Shown piece by piece: positions 32,190-43,163 of a DNA stretch of 64,000 bases; the first letter of the stretch is position 1; each line of letters starts with the position of its first letter. A program made the position numbers and the translations under genes. The notes under the pieces are model-generated. The model was given only the letters and a program-made list of their open reading frames with translations, ran no database searches and was not told the origin of the DNA. Source of the DNA: Elymus sibiricus (Eukaryota > Streptophyta > Magnoliopsida > Poales > Poaceae); assembly GCA_039707655.1 (NCBI GenBank), contig CM077667.1:413521409-413585408 (forward strand), written 5' to 3'.

Positions 32190-33365
32190 TCACTTCCGAT
32201 CAGAATAGAACATGCTGGGGTACACCCAGAGGTTCTGTGGGTACCGCCACATATTTCTTGCGAACACAAGGTCGCGACTGGTGGATGGATCCTCCTTCAC
32301 AAGACCCGGCTCATCACCGAACCATCGTACAACCCAAGGTTGAGACTTATGAGTGTAGTACAAGCAGTTGCTTCTCCCTCCCCACCGTTCTGGGTTAATG
32401 CAAGAAAATGGTGGGTTCCTAATGTCAGCTGCAACGAAGAGTGCCCAATTGTCCAGTTTCTTCATCTCTACCCATTTTGCAGGATTGGTAGACATGTCAA
32501 GGCGGTGGAGTGTACAGAAGCCAGGTCTCTGCAATAGGCTTAATAGAGAATAGCAAACCATCAGAAGCATATCGCGGCAGACCACTAGAAATGGTTTCGA
32601 ATGAATGCTTGGGATCTTGCCGCAGCACCACTCTATTGGTAGGTCTTGCAGGCCAAGCTGGGGCGCCAACTGCAAAGTGTACATATTCATATGATTATCC
32701 ATGGCAATGAACTGACCATTTAATTCCACAATCTGCTCTATTCGAAGATTAGAAAGCTTGAGTTCAGACCAAGTGTCACTTCCAACTGGCCAGTCAAACA
32801 GTGAGGATTCTGTACTCACAAGGAGGTGTGAGTTGGGTGATGCAAGTGGAGCAGTCAGAGTGCTACAATAGTATGGCTCAGTCACATTGTGGTACAACTC
32901 AGGGAGACATGGGGGTGAAACTTCTGCACCACTAAATGCATCAACAACATGACAATGCCCGTGGCGGAAGAAGATGAGCTGGCCATAGGAAGAACCAGCA
33001 AAATAAAATTTCTGCAGAATTTCCTCACGTATCTGGCAGCGATAGTTGGTGCGTGGGTTGGATGGATCAACCAAGTTAAATCGATGTGGCTTGGCACGAC
33101 CATTGCTAGGAGGTTGGATGCAGGGGTTTTGTCGGATGAGGACAGGGGGGCATGAGAAGCACAAGGTAGATTTGGATGGGTATGAGAAGAAAGCGGCACG
33201 CCAAGGGCGACAGGTGGCAACAAAGGCAAGAAGGTCAATGGAGGAGCCCAAGATAGCAACAATTGAGTGCAGCAGGTCATCTGGGAGGTCTGCCCAGCCT
33301 TGGAGATTGGACACAGCAAGACGTTTGGACATAGAGGTAATCAACTGTTTGCTGGGGCTGTGCAT
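32190..33365 (-). CDS. F-box protein with DUF295 (KIB-type) domain
   Basis: This open frame encodes about 391 residues. I place the start at 33365 (MHSPSKQL..), not at the longer-ORF ATG at 33389, because that ATG lies inside a good intron acceptor (TTATGTTTTGCAG, intron ending at 33379). The F-box occupies about residues 22-60 (WADLPDDLLHSIVAILGSS..LLAFVATCRPWR) and would bind SKP1 in an SCF ubiquitin ligase. The rest is a DUF295-type beta-propeller-like region with WSELKLSN..IEQIVELNGQF and the C-terminal CLYYT..QPWVVRWF blocks. Length and layout fit the large grass F-box/DUF295 family; the substrate is unknown. No internal stop or frameshift is seen. The 5' exon is probably non-coding. Confidence 0.85.
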   Translation of the reverse strand: MHSPSKQLITSMSKRLAVSNLQGWADLPDDLLHSIVAILGSSIDLLAFVATCRPWRAAFFSYPSKSTLCFSCPPVLIRQNPCIQPPSNGRAKPHRFNLVDPSNPRTNYRCQIREEILQKFYFAGSSYGQLIFFRHGHCHVVDAFSGAEVSPPCLPELYHNVTEPYYCSTLTAPLASPNSHLLVSTESSLFDWPVGSDTWSELKLSNLRIEQIVELNGQFIAMDNHMNMYTLQLAPQLGLQDLPIEWCCGKIPSIHSKPFLVVCRDMLLMVCYSLLSLLQRPGFCTLHRLDMSTNPAKWVEMKKLDNWALFVAADIRNPPFSCINPERWGGRSNCLYYTHKSQPWVVRWFGDEPGLVKEDPSTSRDLVFARNMWRYPQNLWVYPSMFYSDRK

Positions 33366-33378
33366 GATGACAAACTCT

Positions 33379-34481
33379 CTGCAAAACATAACAAATTCAA
33401 GGCCAGAAGATTAGAAAGATGAGCTGGCGAAAATATGCAAAATAGAGGCAGATAGTTTGCTAAAACTACAGATAAGCATATGCTGTTTTTCAAATCTAAG
33501 CAATTAACCAAAAATAACCGTATACACTCTTGTATACTAAGGAACTTGTTCTACACATGTGCAAATATGGGTTTCATCAGGGAAATTTATTGAACCACAA
33601 TCATGCAGCAACATATATAAAATAAAACCACATAAATCAGGAAGAAACCTGTTGGGCCACGGCTCGCAATTCTTACTCAGGCAGAAAACATCCCCCAAAG
33701 AACCTCCTGCTCATCTGTCAATTTGTCATGTCCCGAGCAATTTAATGACATGGGCCAAACACATACGTACTACTTTTTGGCAAGTGCTAATCTTCAGAAA
33801 CCATGTACACCTTCAGGACTCCCTGCGAAACAAATGTATAAGTTCAGAACATGGGATTAGAAAAACGACAGATGCTCCTTGTTTTGCCTAGTGGTGCACA
33901 TAAGATAAGCAGTTCTGGCTAGTGCTAATGTAGGTATATATACTTAAAATATTTATCTATACCCTAAGTCTGCTTTCCATTTGCACACAGTCTCGATAAT
34001 TCAAATTAAAGATGGGTCTTATATGCCACCAATCCATCCCATCTAAGGCCTTGTTTGGCAGTAACGGAACTAATCCCCTAGTGGAATAAATCCCTTAGGG
34101 GACTGGGTTGATCCCTGCTTGTCACCCAATCCCCTCAATCCATGGCTAGACTCAACCCCCCTCTCAAGATTTCATTTGGTTCTTCCAGACTCATTCCTAA
34201 GATGTAAATGGCATAATAATTTCTTAGCAACAAGTACCATCTATATCAAGACTGAAACCAGTGGATCAACCACGATCTGTTCTAGATTAATATCCATAGA
34301 TGCAGGAGCAGGTAGATGGTGAAGTACGCACTTGGCGGCGAGGCCTCTGGCTGAGGAGCAGGGGTACAGGTAGATGGTGAAGTACGCACGCGGCGGCGAG
34401 GCCTCTGGCTGAGGAGCAGGACAAGTGGAGAGGTGGAGGGAGGCGCCGGCGTGGGGGTGGAGAGGTTAAGGGCGAGCTCAC
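33379..34481 (-). other. Candidate 5' UTR intron of the F-box gene
   Basis: The acceptor is TGTTTTGCAG/AGAG, ending at 33379. A strong upstream donor on the minus strand is CTCTG/GTGAGC, with intron start at 34481. The GC-rich block 34482-34740 would then be the first exon and promoter. The donor choice is inferred; other donors are possible. Confidence 0.4.
34309..34424. repeat. 58-bp tandem duplication
   Basis: A unit beginning CAGGTAGATGGTGAAGTACG occurs at 34309 and 34367 with only a few differences. It lies in the GC-rich 5' region next to the F-box gene. Confidence 0.8.
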
Positions 34482-34779
34482 CAGAGGAAGAGGGGGATCT
34501 CATCGGAGAGACCGCCGTCGTTGAATGCGTCGCCGGCGTGCGTCCGCTTGGCCGCTGTTTCTTGCGCCGCCACTTGCTCGTCCCGTCGCCTCCAGTGGAT
34601 TCGTTCCACGGGTCAAAGGCGATTGTTTTGCGCCCGGTGGATCGAAGAGGATCGACGTGGTTTGGGCCGGGAATTTCCCCGCTGCAGCCCAAACCAAACA
34701 CCCAAATTGTGACCCACGTGGAATAATTCCGGGGCGGAAAGAAAGATGTGGATTGGGCTGTGATCCCGGGTAATCCACC

Positions 34780-35510
34780 GGTTTTTTTGTTTTTATTTAT
34801 TTTTCTTTCGGGTTTTTATTTCTTTTTCTTTTAGGGTTTTCATTTTATTTTTATTTTTATTTTATTTTTTATTTTACTTTTTGTTTTCCATTTACAGTCT
34901 TGTTTTTCCATTTTTTCGAAAATCTTAAGTTCTTGAACATTTTTTAAAATGGTGAACATTCTTAAAATCATCAACATTTTTCTAATTCACAAACATTTTT
35001 TCCAAAATCATGAACAGTTTTTAACATTTCCTGAACATTCCCTTAAATCATGAACATTTTTTGAAATTCTGAATTTTCGAAAGTATGAAAAAAAATTAAA
35101 TTCACGGAGAATTTTTCAAAATCGTGATTTTAAAATTCGTGAACAATTTTTTTAACAATCTATTAAATGGTGAATATTTTTCGAATTTGCGAACATTTTT
35201 TGAAATTATGAACATTTTTTGAATCATGATCATTTTAAAATTCACAAACAATTTGTTTTAAATCGTGAACATTTTTTTACAAATTTCTAAACATTCTATT
35301 CAATCGTGAACATTTTTGAATTGATGAATATTTTTTGAAATCGTGAACATATTTTGAAATAATGAACAATTTTTGAATTTGTGAATATTTTTTACAAATT
35401 CATGAATATTCACTAAAACCGTGAACATTTTTTGAATTCATGATTTTTTTTCAAAAATTGTAACTTTTTGGAAATTTAGAACTTTTTGATATCCTGAATT
35501 ATTAAAAAAA
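34780..35510. repeat. AT-rich degenerate repeat array
   Basis: After a T-rich lead-in (34780-34920), variants of GTGAACATTTTTTGAA recur dozens of times with irregular spacing. Such arrays are common in grass genomes, often near DNA transposons. It has no coding capacity. Confidence 0.75.
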
Positions 35511-36040
35511 AGGGGAAAACAGGATGTCCCAGCCCGCACATTGGCCGACCCAGAAAAGGCACGCAGGGGAGGGGGTGCACGTGCGGCTTGTTTCCGGTGC
35601 TCAGGTCGCTGCATAGGGGGTCTGGTCTATATCAATCGACGTGAACCTAATTTTTCAGACAAGAACAACTACACGATGTTTTTCTTGTTAGGTCTGGATT
35701 TGGAGGCACATACACACGGCGGATAATAATGGGAGAGAGGGATAGAGTGTATGCCTTGTAGAGGGGGATAGAGTGGCTGCCCAAGGCATTGGTTCCATTT
35801 TTCTCCTGTGTGGCTGGTATTTGTCGGATATTTGTGCGCCTTACAGGCTCCAATGGCCCATTCTGAACATGGACAAAAAGAGAAGTTTTAGGGCCCATTA
35901 TGAACATGGAAATTTTAACTAATAATTTTCTATGGGACATAAAGATTTTAATGGGATTTTATTTGGTAATCACTGATACCAAGTAACAAAAAAAACGTGA
36001 TTATTTATTAGCCAATGCTACTTTTTTGAACTTTAAGCCA
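35511..36040. other. Intergenic, nothing recognised
   Basis: Small ORFs only, with no family signature on either strand. Confidence 0.4.
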
Positions 36041-36049
36041 ATAAAACTT

Positions 36050-36231
36050 GGGAGTGCCTAGAACTCATCTAGATGAGAAATAGTTTGGTCTCATTCACTT
36101 TGAAACAAAAACAGATACAAAATAGTACTACAACCCACATCAGCACACACACATCTTATAGTCACATCCAATGGCTATAAAAGTGAATGAGACCAAACTA
36201 TTTCTCATCTAGATGGGTTCTAGCAAAACCG
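36050..36231. mobile_element. Mutator-like MITE with 9-bp target duplication
   Basis: This 182-bp element has long terminal inverted repeats: CTAGAACTCATCTAGATGAG.. at the left and its near-exact complement at the right (about 45 bp). The 9-bp duplication ATAAAACTT flanks it (36041-36049 and 36232-36240), as expected for Mutator-type transposition. It has no ORF. Confidence 0.8.
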
Positions 36232-36360
36232 ATAAAACTTAGCATAGTTGAACCGGTTTTCAGAAAACATGTGCATGGGAGGGGGGAATTAAAACGCGAT
36301 GGGAAGGGGTACACATGGGCTAGGTTGGGCGAAAGAACGTTACACTTTTTAATTTATTTT

Positions 36361-36413
36361 GAAAGTATGAGAAACTTTACCCTCAAAAAAGAAAGAAAGT
36401 ATGAGAAACTTTA
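36361..36413 (+). mobile_element. Ultra-short A-rich insertion with 19-bp target duplication (micro-insertion 4)
   Basis: GAAAGTATGAGAAACTTTA occurs at 36361-36379 and 36395-36413. The 15-bp insert is CCCTC followed by AAAAAAGAAA. It is the clearest of the six because of the long perfect duplication. Confidence 0.75.
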
Positions 36414-36515
36414 TTATGTGACCGGTTCTACGCGTCAACCGGTTGATCTCCATGCGGGATCAGCTGGGTCGTTAGCCACACGATTGACTTTGTTTGCTGG
36501 ACTTGTCAGCCGTAT

Positions 36516-36557
36516 GATTCGTCCGTCCCACCCCTAAAAAAAAGATCCGTCCGTCCC
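36516..36557 (+). mobile_element. Ultra-short poly(A)-tailed insertion with 14-bp duplication (micro-insertion 5)
   Basis: GATTCGTCCGTCCC (36516-36529) and GATCCGTCCGTCCC (36544-36557) differ at one base. The insert is ACCCCT plus eight A. Confidence 0.65.
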
Positions 36558-36845
36558 TTCAGTTATTTCCTCCGCTTCAGACTGCGGGGCACAAGCTTCA
36601 CATATCACGTGGCCATCGAGCCTCAACTAGCTAGTAATAAGTAACAATACTAAAGCTGCAGCGATTTGGTTTTTCCTATTTTTTTGACTTTTTTTTTACT
36701 GCCCATGGAGATTTACCGCTTTAAGGGCCAGAGAAATATCCGGAGATAAGTCTCGCCACATCTCTCGATACTTCTTAACACGTTCTGACATAACGAGAAG
36801 GAGACACAGGGAGGAGAGCAGGCCGTCCTCCCTTCTCCCGCGTCG

Positions 36846-37112
36846 ATGGAAGCGCCGTGTCCGTCGCGTTACTCCGCGAGCGGCGGCCGCGGCCGTGCCA
36901 TTCATTCCCTCCCAGCCGCCTCCAAAGGCCTCTGCAGCCCGATCCGGCCTCCTCCGGCGGCCAAGGCGGGTCAAGCTCCGCCTCATCCCGTCGTCTTCCA
37001 GCTACTCGCCTTCCAGCTGCTCGGACGCGGCGGCGGCGCCCCTCGCCTCCGGTCTTCTGCAGCCACCTCTCTGCCCCAGTCCGGCCTTTTCCTTCGTAGA
37101 CCACCAGCATAG
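36846..37112 (+). CDS. GC-rich open frame, unrecognised; possible first exon or leader
   Basis: This 88-codon Pro/Arg/Ala-rich frame opens at MEAPCPSRYSASGG. Similar-length frames exist in the other two plus frames and on the minus strand, as GC-rich DNA allows. A possible splice donor (CATAG/GTGATG) follows the stop. It could be the 5' exon or leader of a transcribed locus that includes the helicase-like remnant downstream. I do not recognise any family. Confidence 0.2.
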   Translation: MEAPCPSRYSASGGRGRAIHSLPAASKGLCSPIRPPPAAKAGQAPPHPVVFQLLAFQLLGRGGGAPRLRSSAATSLPQSGLFLRRPPA

Positions 37113-37393
37113 GTGATGCTCCTCAAATTCTTCTGATTTTCCTCATGGATTGAAGTGCTAAACTCTCTAATTACTCCATGGTTTTTGGCTTGGAAAACTT
37201 GGTTTTGTTGGGGGATGTGCTTCCTCTGCTCCGGGCTCCCGCTACTTCTTTCCTTTGTGTATTTCGGTTAGTTTTGGTGGTTTTTATGCTGTTGGGGCTG
37301 TGGTCGTAGGTACCCTCATAAAACTGGTGTAGATGGCGAGTTGAGGCGGCGAGGTGGACCTGCTATTCATTAGATTCGAGAGGCGGAGTCTGG

Positions 37394-38018
37394 ATGAATG
37401 CTTTGAGTTCGTCCAGGCTGAAGGGCTCTTCGGCTACAATGGTATTGTTGCTTCTTTCGGGGATGCATCTTCATTATTGTTGCCTGGTGGACGAACATGC
37501 CATTCTTGCTTCAAATTACCTATATAAATTAGTAGTGACACCCAATGTTCTATCTCCAGGGTTCCAGATGCGATTTTGCTTGATAAAGCTTGCTTGGACC
37601 TGTAGGATGAAGCTCCAATGGTCCATCGTCACTGTTTCGAAGCTCTTAACAGAATTTTCGGAGGTATACTTGCTGTATATGGTAGTTCAAGGTCCGATAT
37701 TCCCTTTTGGAGGAAAGGTTGTTGTTCTCGGTGGCTATTTTAGACAGGTATTTCCTGTTGTGCAAGGAGGTGTTGACTGAAATTATTTGAATTTCTTTGG
37801 TTATGTCACCTTTATGGAGGCATGTCAAGGTTCTGAAGTTACATATAAATATGCAGCTTGCCCCTGATCTATCTCTTGAATCACGCAAGAAATTGGCTGA
37901 ATTTGCACAGCGGGTTCAAGATATTAACAATGGTAAAATTTCTGTTCAATCTACTGCAAATGAAGCATTAACATCGAGCCAGGATTCTACTTCATCTATA
38001 TGTAGTCTGGACCACTAG
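37394..38018 (+). pseudogene. PIF1-type DNA helicase relic (Helitron or PIF1-like origin)
   Basis: Helicase motifs appear in order but in different frames: LLLPGGRTCHS (about 37480), the Walker B-like DEAPMVHRHCFEALNRIF (about 37603-37660), motif III-like FGGKVVVLGGYFRQVFPVV (37707-37760), and SPLWRHVKVLKL..NMQL (37804-37860). Family members act as ATP-dependent helicases; in plants many such copies come from Helitrons. The usual GGDFRQ reads GGYFRQ, and at least two frameshifts are needed, so it is non-functional. The N-terminal ATPase P-loop and all Helitron Rep parts are missing. Confidence 0.7.
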
Positions 38019-38292
38019 CGGATCCTCTTGGGGACCATACTGGGCCATGGCCCGGTCTATCAAAAATGCAGAAAATAAACAGCAGTGCATCTACCCATTT
38101 GATCATTCCATCCGAATTGTTTATTTGGCCCAGATACAAAGCAGCAGCCATCAACTTTCTCCTTGCTACGTTGTGGGCCGGAGGTTGGCGCTGGGCAATG
38201 CCCAGTGACCGAGACGGTGCAAGCAATGCAATAGCAAGCTACGCCCAATACCAGCCTCCAATCCTCAGGAAAAAAATTCCACCTAGCTTTCA

Positions 38293-38350
38293 AATACTTT
38301 TGACTCTAAAAGGATCCCTGTTAGGTCTCAAATTCTTTTGACTCTAAAAA
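38293..38350. repeat. Short tandem duplication
   Basis: CAAATACTTTTGACTCTAAAA and CAAATTCTTTTGACTCTAAAA lie 38 bases apart, separated by GGATCCCTGTTAGGTCT. Confidence 0.7.
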
Positions 38351-41300
38351 TTCCTACCTAGTTCTTCCGTTCCTTCTAGTTATTTTTCTTAAATCTGTAT
38401 ACTCTACATCAGTATATGATCCTTATCTAATTGTTCTGTGAACAAAGTCTGAAAGACCGTGTTTGTGCTTGATTATCTTTGCTTTGCATTTTAAACGTCG
38501 GCCCCTCCTATGTTTTGTGTAACACAACTTCTACTACCGACAACGTATACGATTCATTTTTCTTCAATTACTTACTGTTCACAATGTCCAGACAGACGCG
38601 TTCGTGAGCCAGCAGTCCATTTGTGGGCACCTACGTTTCAAGCTAAAAAGCTTAATTCCATGGTCCCGTGGCTGATCGATTAGTGTGCTGCAGCCTAATT
38701 TACCCATATACACACACACAATTACAGTACAGGGTGAGCTTCCACATGTCGACTAATGCTCGAGCTGTTTTTATCATATGCAAGTTCAGAAGTTGTGGTA
38801 AGAACCAAAATGCTGAAGTTTCAAAACCTTATGCTTTGAGCATGATGGCACCCAGTTTCTATTTTAATCTCTTTCAAATATTATTATCATATTCCTTTTA
38901 GCATTCCTGGTTTGTCACTTCCCTTTTTACATATTTTCTACTGACAGTATGCACTGCCATCTAGCTGCGTCGAACATGTTTTAGGGTGTAGTGGTTGATT
39001 TCATTGAAGTTTGATGGCAGATTTTTGTCTTTCCGTTAAAAAAAACTTACAACTCACAACTAAGAGATGTTAAAGAAAAGCTAATATCGTTCATTATGGT
39101 AGGCTGGGAATGCTTAATTACGAGCTAATGTAAAAGATTTAGTGTTACCAAAATCATAATTAATTTACAGTGATGTAGATGAACATGAACATGCTATGGG
39201 AAGTTTCTTCTATTCGAGACTTAAGAATGAGTTATAAACATTCAGAATATAAAAGGGACAAGTGACAAGATATGCCAACGATGTATAAGTATTTACTGAC
39301 ATCACTTAGAAACCTGGCCATTTTGAAGCAAGACACACTCCCCCAGTGTTTCTACTGATTGAAGGTTTATTGTAGAGACAACATATAAATTAGTCTTACT
39401 CTATTTTCGTCTGCCTCATTATATTGAATGCATTTGTTTACTGCAAGTTTGCTGCTTAACTATGTATAGGTTACAGCAGCAGAATCAAAACTAATTATTG
39501 TGATGTTGGAATTGGTTCAGTGTTGTTTCCCCTCCTGTGGTACTCACATGTTTTGCAGCAGTTTATTCATAATTAAGAACAATCAAATCATTTCCTCGGA
39601 AGCTAGCTCAAAGAAGGCGAAGTAGAACTCAAACCTGGCCCTGTACATATGCAGTAGCAAATAGCAACAGGCTAAGGCAGATGAAATTCAGTTCAACTGC
39701 CCGGAAACTGTAGGTATGCTGGCCTTTAAAGCAACTTCAGTTACAAATGTGGTATATCAATGTACCAATCCCAGAGATGGGACACTACGGGAAAAGTAAT
39801 GCAGTTACCTGCTCTACCATGTTTTATAGTGTTTTTCTAGAAGCTAATAGATTCTCTGTTGACTTTAGTTACCTTTGTGCAGTATAAAAAATGCTCCATA
39901 CCAGATTGAATGGCACAATACTAATAAAAGACTAAAAGAACCCACTGCAACAACAATCACACAGATTGCTGTGAAACGTGATGTATAGACCGTGGCTTTG
40001 ATGACTAAAAATGTTTTTAATTGTGTAGAGCGAGCACTGCAAATTTAGAAGTGACATAATTGAGATTATATCGACCAAGGACTGGTGCTATAGAAGCTTC
40101 AGAGATTACTGGAAAAAGGTGCAGCTAGAAGGAGACACTTATAAGTGCCCGAGTTATCCAGATCCTATGCGAATGGCAAAGTATCACAATTTCGAATTAT
40201 GCGAACATGTTGTATTGATCATGAGAATACTACTGTTGATATACGACAAGTAAAACAAACTCTAGGGCTGCCTTATTGCTGCAGGATGGGCCACAGGACC
40301 ACCCTGGAACGTCGGCACATCAGCGCGCTTCCACCTGGGTTACCACTCTCTGAAGCACTTGCAGAACCTGGACATGACGGCCACCTGCTGCTGGTGGCAA
40401 CATGGGGAGGAGCATCATGCACATTGTAGCGATGGCGAACTTTTCTTTTATCGTTTACAGTAGCATTTGAAAGAGCAATAGAACTATATGCCATATGATT
40501 TTGTAGAAATGTTGCTGCAAGGAGGGTTATCCCTTTGACCTAGCATGATGTATGAATAATTGATTGATTTTCCTTTTGATCCAAACAAAGAAAGGCGGCA
40601 GAAGTTTACAAGTACACCAACCAACCAACACTGGTGATGGATTATGTGCTTTCTCAACATTGAGCCAGTGAACAAGCAGATTGAGCAGAAGGACATTGTG
40701 ACTTTGTGAGTATATTGAGCATTATACATGTCAACATATTAGAGTGATGCGGCAGTATGTTGTGGATAAGCTGCCTCAATTTGTTGTCGATATTCTACCT
40801 TCCAATATTGCACTATATCAAAGATTTATGTCCTCATTAGCTGAGAAGGAAAGATATTTAAACGGGCATTACCACGGGCGCGGTGTGCGCCGCGCTTTTT
40901 GGCGCTAGTTACTCCTATTTTGTTATACCAACCCCGTACATGTACAACACATAGTTCCCTTAAAAAAATGTACACCCTATAGCTAGGTGCTTGTAGTCAT
41001 GTAGCTAGCCAACAATGCTTATGCCGCATGGTTCTCAGAGTATAGCGGTGACGTCAATGTTGTAACAGAGTATGAAATAATTCTGCATATGCTAAAAAAC
41101 TACCTCCGTTGCACAAGAACGTTCAGGAAATGGTTACAACATGTACAAAATGAAATGCCAGAGTCGACGTCGCAAGGCTTGAGTTGCAGCCATAACAAAA
41201 ATAAGAAGATTGTTGCCGCTCTGGTGGTGAACCTTGCCATGTAGGAGAGAAAAAAAAACTATGGCAACCTTGTAGCGACGCGCATCCGACTTGCAGCACC

Positions 41301-41390
41301 ACCGATGAGTGATTGTATATGCACGGGTCAAATCTATCACATCAAGATTCGAGAGTCGTTCGACCTCGCACGATAGTCGTCCGATCTGGG
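38351..41390. other. Intergenic region, no clear gene
   Basis: This is mostly AT-rich sequence with no recognised protein, RNA or repeat. One coding-looking frame of about 70 codons (40702-40915, ..DKLPQFVVDILPSNIALYQRF..) is noted in the findings. ORF 40145-40429 has no family signature. Confidence 0.4.
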
Positions 41391-41399
41391 CCATGGCAA

Positions 41400-41925
41400 T
41401 CGTTCAGCTATGGCCCATGTTTGCAACATGTCCCATGTTGCGCTCGGGGTTGTAACATGGGCCATGTTATGCTAGCTTTGCAATCATTCCTCATCTGTCC
41501 AAACCTTTTCTCACTGTTGCAACATGCCTTTAGACCCGTGTTGCAACACACCTTTTGTAACATGACCCATGTTGCGTTCGGGGGTTTGCAACATGACCCT
41601 TGTTGCGCTCGCGTTGCAACGTAATTGCGACCCACCATTAGCAACATGACCCATGTTGCGCTCAGGGATTTGCAAAGTGAACCTTGTTACGCTTGCATTG
41701 CAACATGTCTTAGCTGCGATCCATCGTTACCAACGTGACCCATGTTGCGCTCGGGGTTTGTAACATGATCCATGTTGTGCTTGGGGGTTTGTAACATGAT
41801 CCATGTTGCACTAGCGTTGCAAAACACTCCTTGGTCATCCCCCGCCCTGGTCGGTCCGCAACCCAACCTATCTAGCACTCGGATATCTTGCAATACATCC
41901 CATGTTGCAAAGCGCGCGCGTGTTT
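41400..41925. repeat. Tandem array of GCAACATG-type units, about 89 bp
   Basis: GCAACATGACCCATGTTGCG and variants repeat with a longer period of about 89 bp (starting about 41552, 41641 and 41730), plus less regular copies. Each unit contains the inverted core CAACATG..CATGTTG. ORFs on both strands here are repeat translations. Confidence 0.75.
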
Positions 41926-42859
41926 AGTGGGGATTATTGTGCGTCGCACGATCAAAGGATGATCGGACGGTCATCGAGGTGGTCGACGCACGCTCAGTTA
42001 TCAGCTGATTGAGCGCGTCGTGTGTGCGGCTTGTAGAAGCGCCGACCATCCTTGTAGCTTATGTATGGCCAGTTTGTACCAATGCTGACCGTTTTACAAC
42101 ATCTTTTCGGCTTTTGACTTGCAACAACGGGTGTTTAGCTTTGCAGCATCGTCGTCCCGCTTGCAGCATGCCATGTCTATCTTGCAACAATGGGTGGTTG
42201 GGCTTGCAATGTCGCCATACAATACATGCCTCTACTCTAACTGCAAAATTATGATACATGCCTCTAATCCAACTGCGAATTTGCCTCTACATGCTAGAGC
42301 ATTAGGGCATCTCCCAATCTGACCTGCAAATGTCTCTTGTATATGTTCGTTTTTATGTCCAGACGTGCTCCGCGGATATGATGTGGAAGGAAGCTATCCA
42401 ATGCTAATCACAAAGTATCCGACTGAGAGGAGAAAAAGTAGGTGAGGACCATACATGTGGTTGAATATTTGTGCTTTAGTATCCCGTTGGGAGGAGAGAG
42501 AGGAGAGGGGGTCATGCATGTGCAGTTGGGAGGAGAGAGAGAAAAGAGGGGCCATGAATATGATTGATCAAGTGCATGTCTAGACTCTCGCAAAGCCCCC
42601 TCACATTTGTCTCCTGGATACCGAAATTCATATGACCGGACTGCTAAGCGGACATATACAGATATCAGTTGAATGACAAAAATAATCCAGACACTATGGT
42701 CTAGACATATAGTAGAGGTTTGATGGTCTGTTTTGGAGATGACTTTAGTCCTCTTGCCAGTGGCAAAAATCTCACAACATCTCCAACTCCAGCTGGTTAC
42801 ATTCACAGCTCGACTTTAGCCAAGGTAACAACACTAAAAAATATCTCTACAGACAAGAT

Positions 42860-43163
42860 CAACTATGTAATTAGGAAGCCTTTAGCAGATTTTCTCTGAT
42901 GGTCTCCAAGCTCAAGTGTATCGTATCTCTAGGGACCTCAACGGTGTACTACCTCATAATTATGCCCATCAGGTTCTCAACCGATCCTCGGCTGAACCTT
43001 TTTTCAATTGTGCAAACTCAGCTCATACGAACAGATGTTGCCCTGTAGTTCAGTCCCTATCTCATTTCATTTACCAGGCCTTTGTAACCCATGCTGTAAC
43101 TGCTGTTGAGCTGAATACATAGTGCCTTTGGCGCCCTTCTTCATCAACACTCTAAAAAAAACT
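42860..43163 (+). mobile_element. LINE 3' tail with RNase H-like C terminus, decayed
   Basis: The frame ending at 43122 reads ..RDLNGVLPHNYAHQVLNRSS and ends ..HAVTAVELNT. It resembles the C-terminal RNase H-like region (HN.AHQ motif) of plant LINE polyproteins. The sequence then runs CTTCTTCATCAACACTCT plus eight A at 43156-43163, a typical LINE 3' end. No 5' part or target duplication was found. Confidence 0.45.

Noticed and set aside
34050..34790. Possible TIR transposon with GTTTGG-type ends
   Set aside because: The ends (GCCTTGTTTGGCAG and the complement of CCAAACCAAACACCC) match poorly, and no target duplication was found.
40940..40980. Possible seventh micro-insertion (ATGTACAAC..AAAAAAATGTACACC)
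   Set aside because: The flanking repeat is about 8 bp with a mismatch; too weak to separate from chance.
41408..41893. ORFs rich in CNMGHV/HATWVML-like strings
   Set aside because: They are translations of the GCAACATG tandem array.
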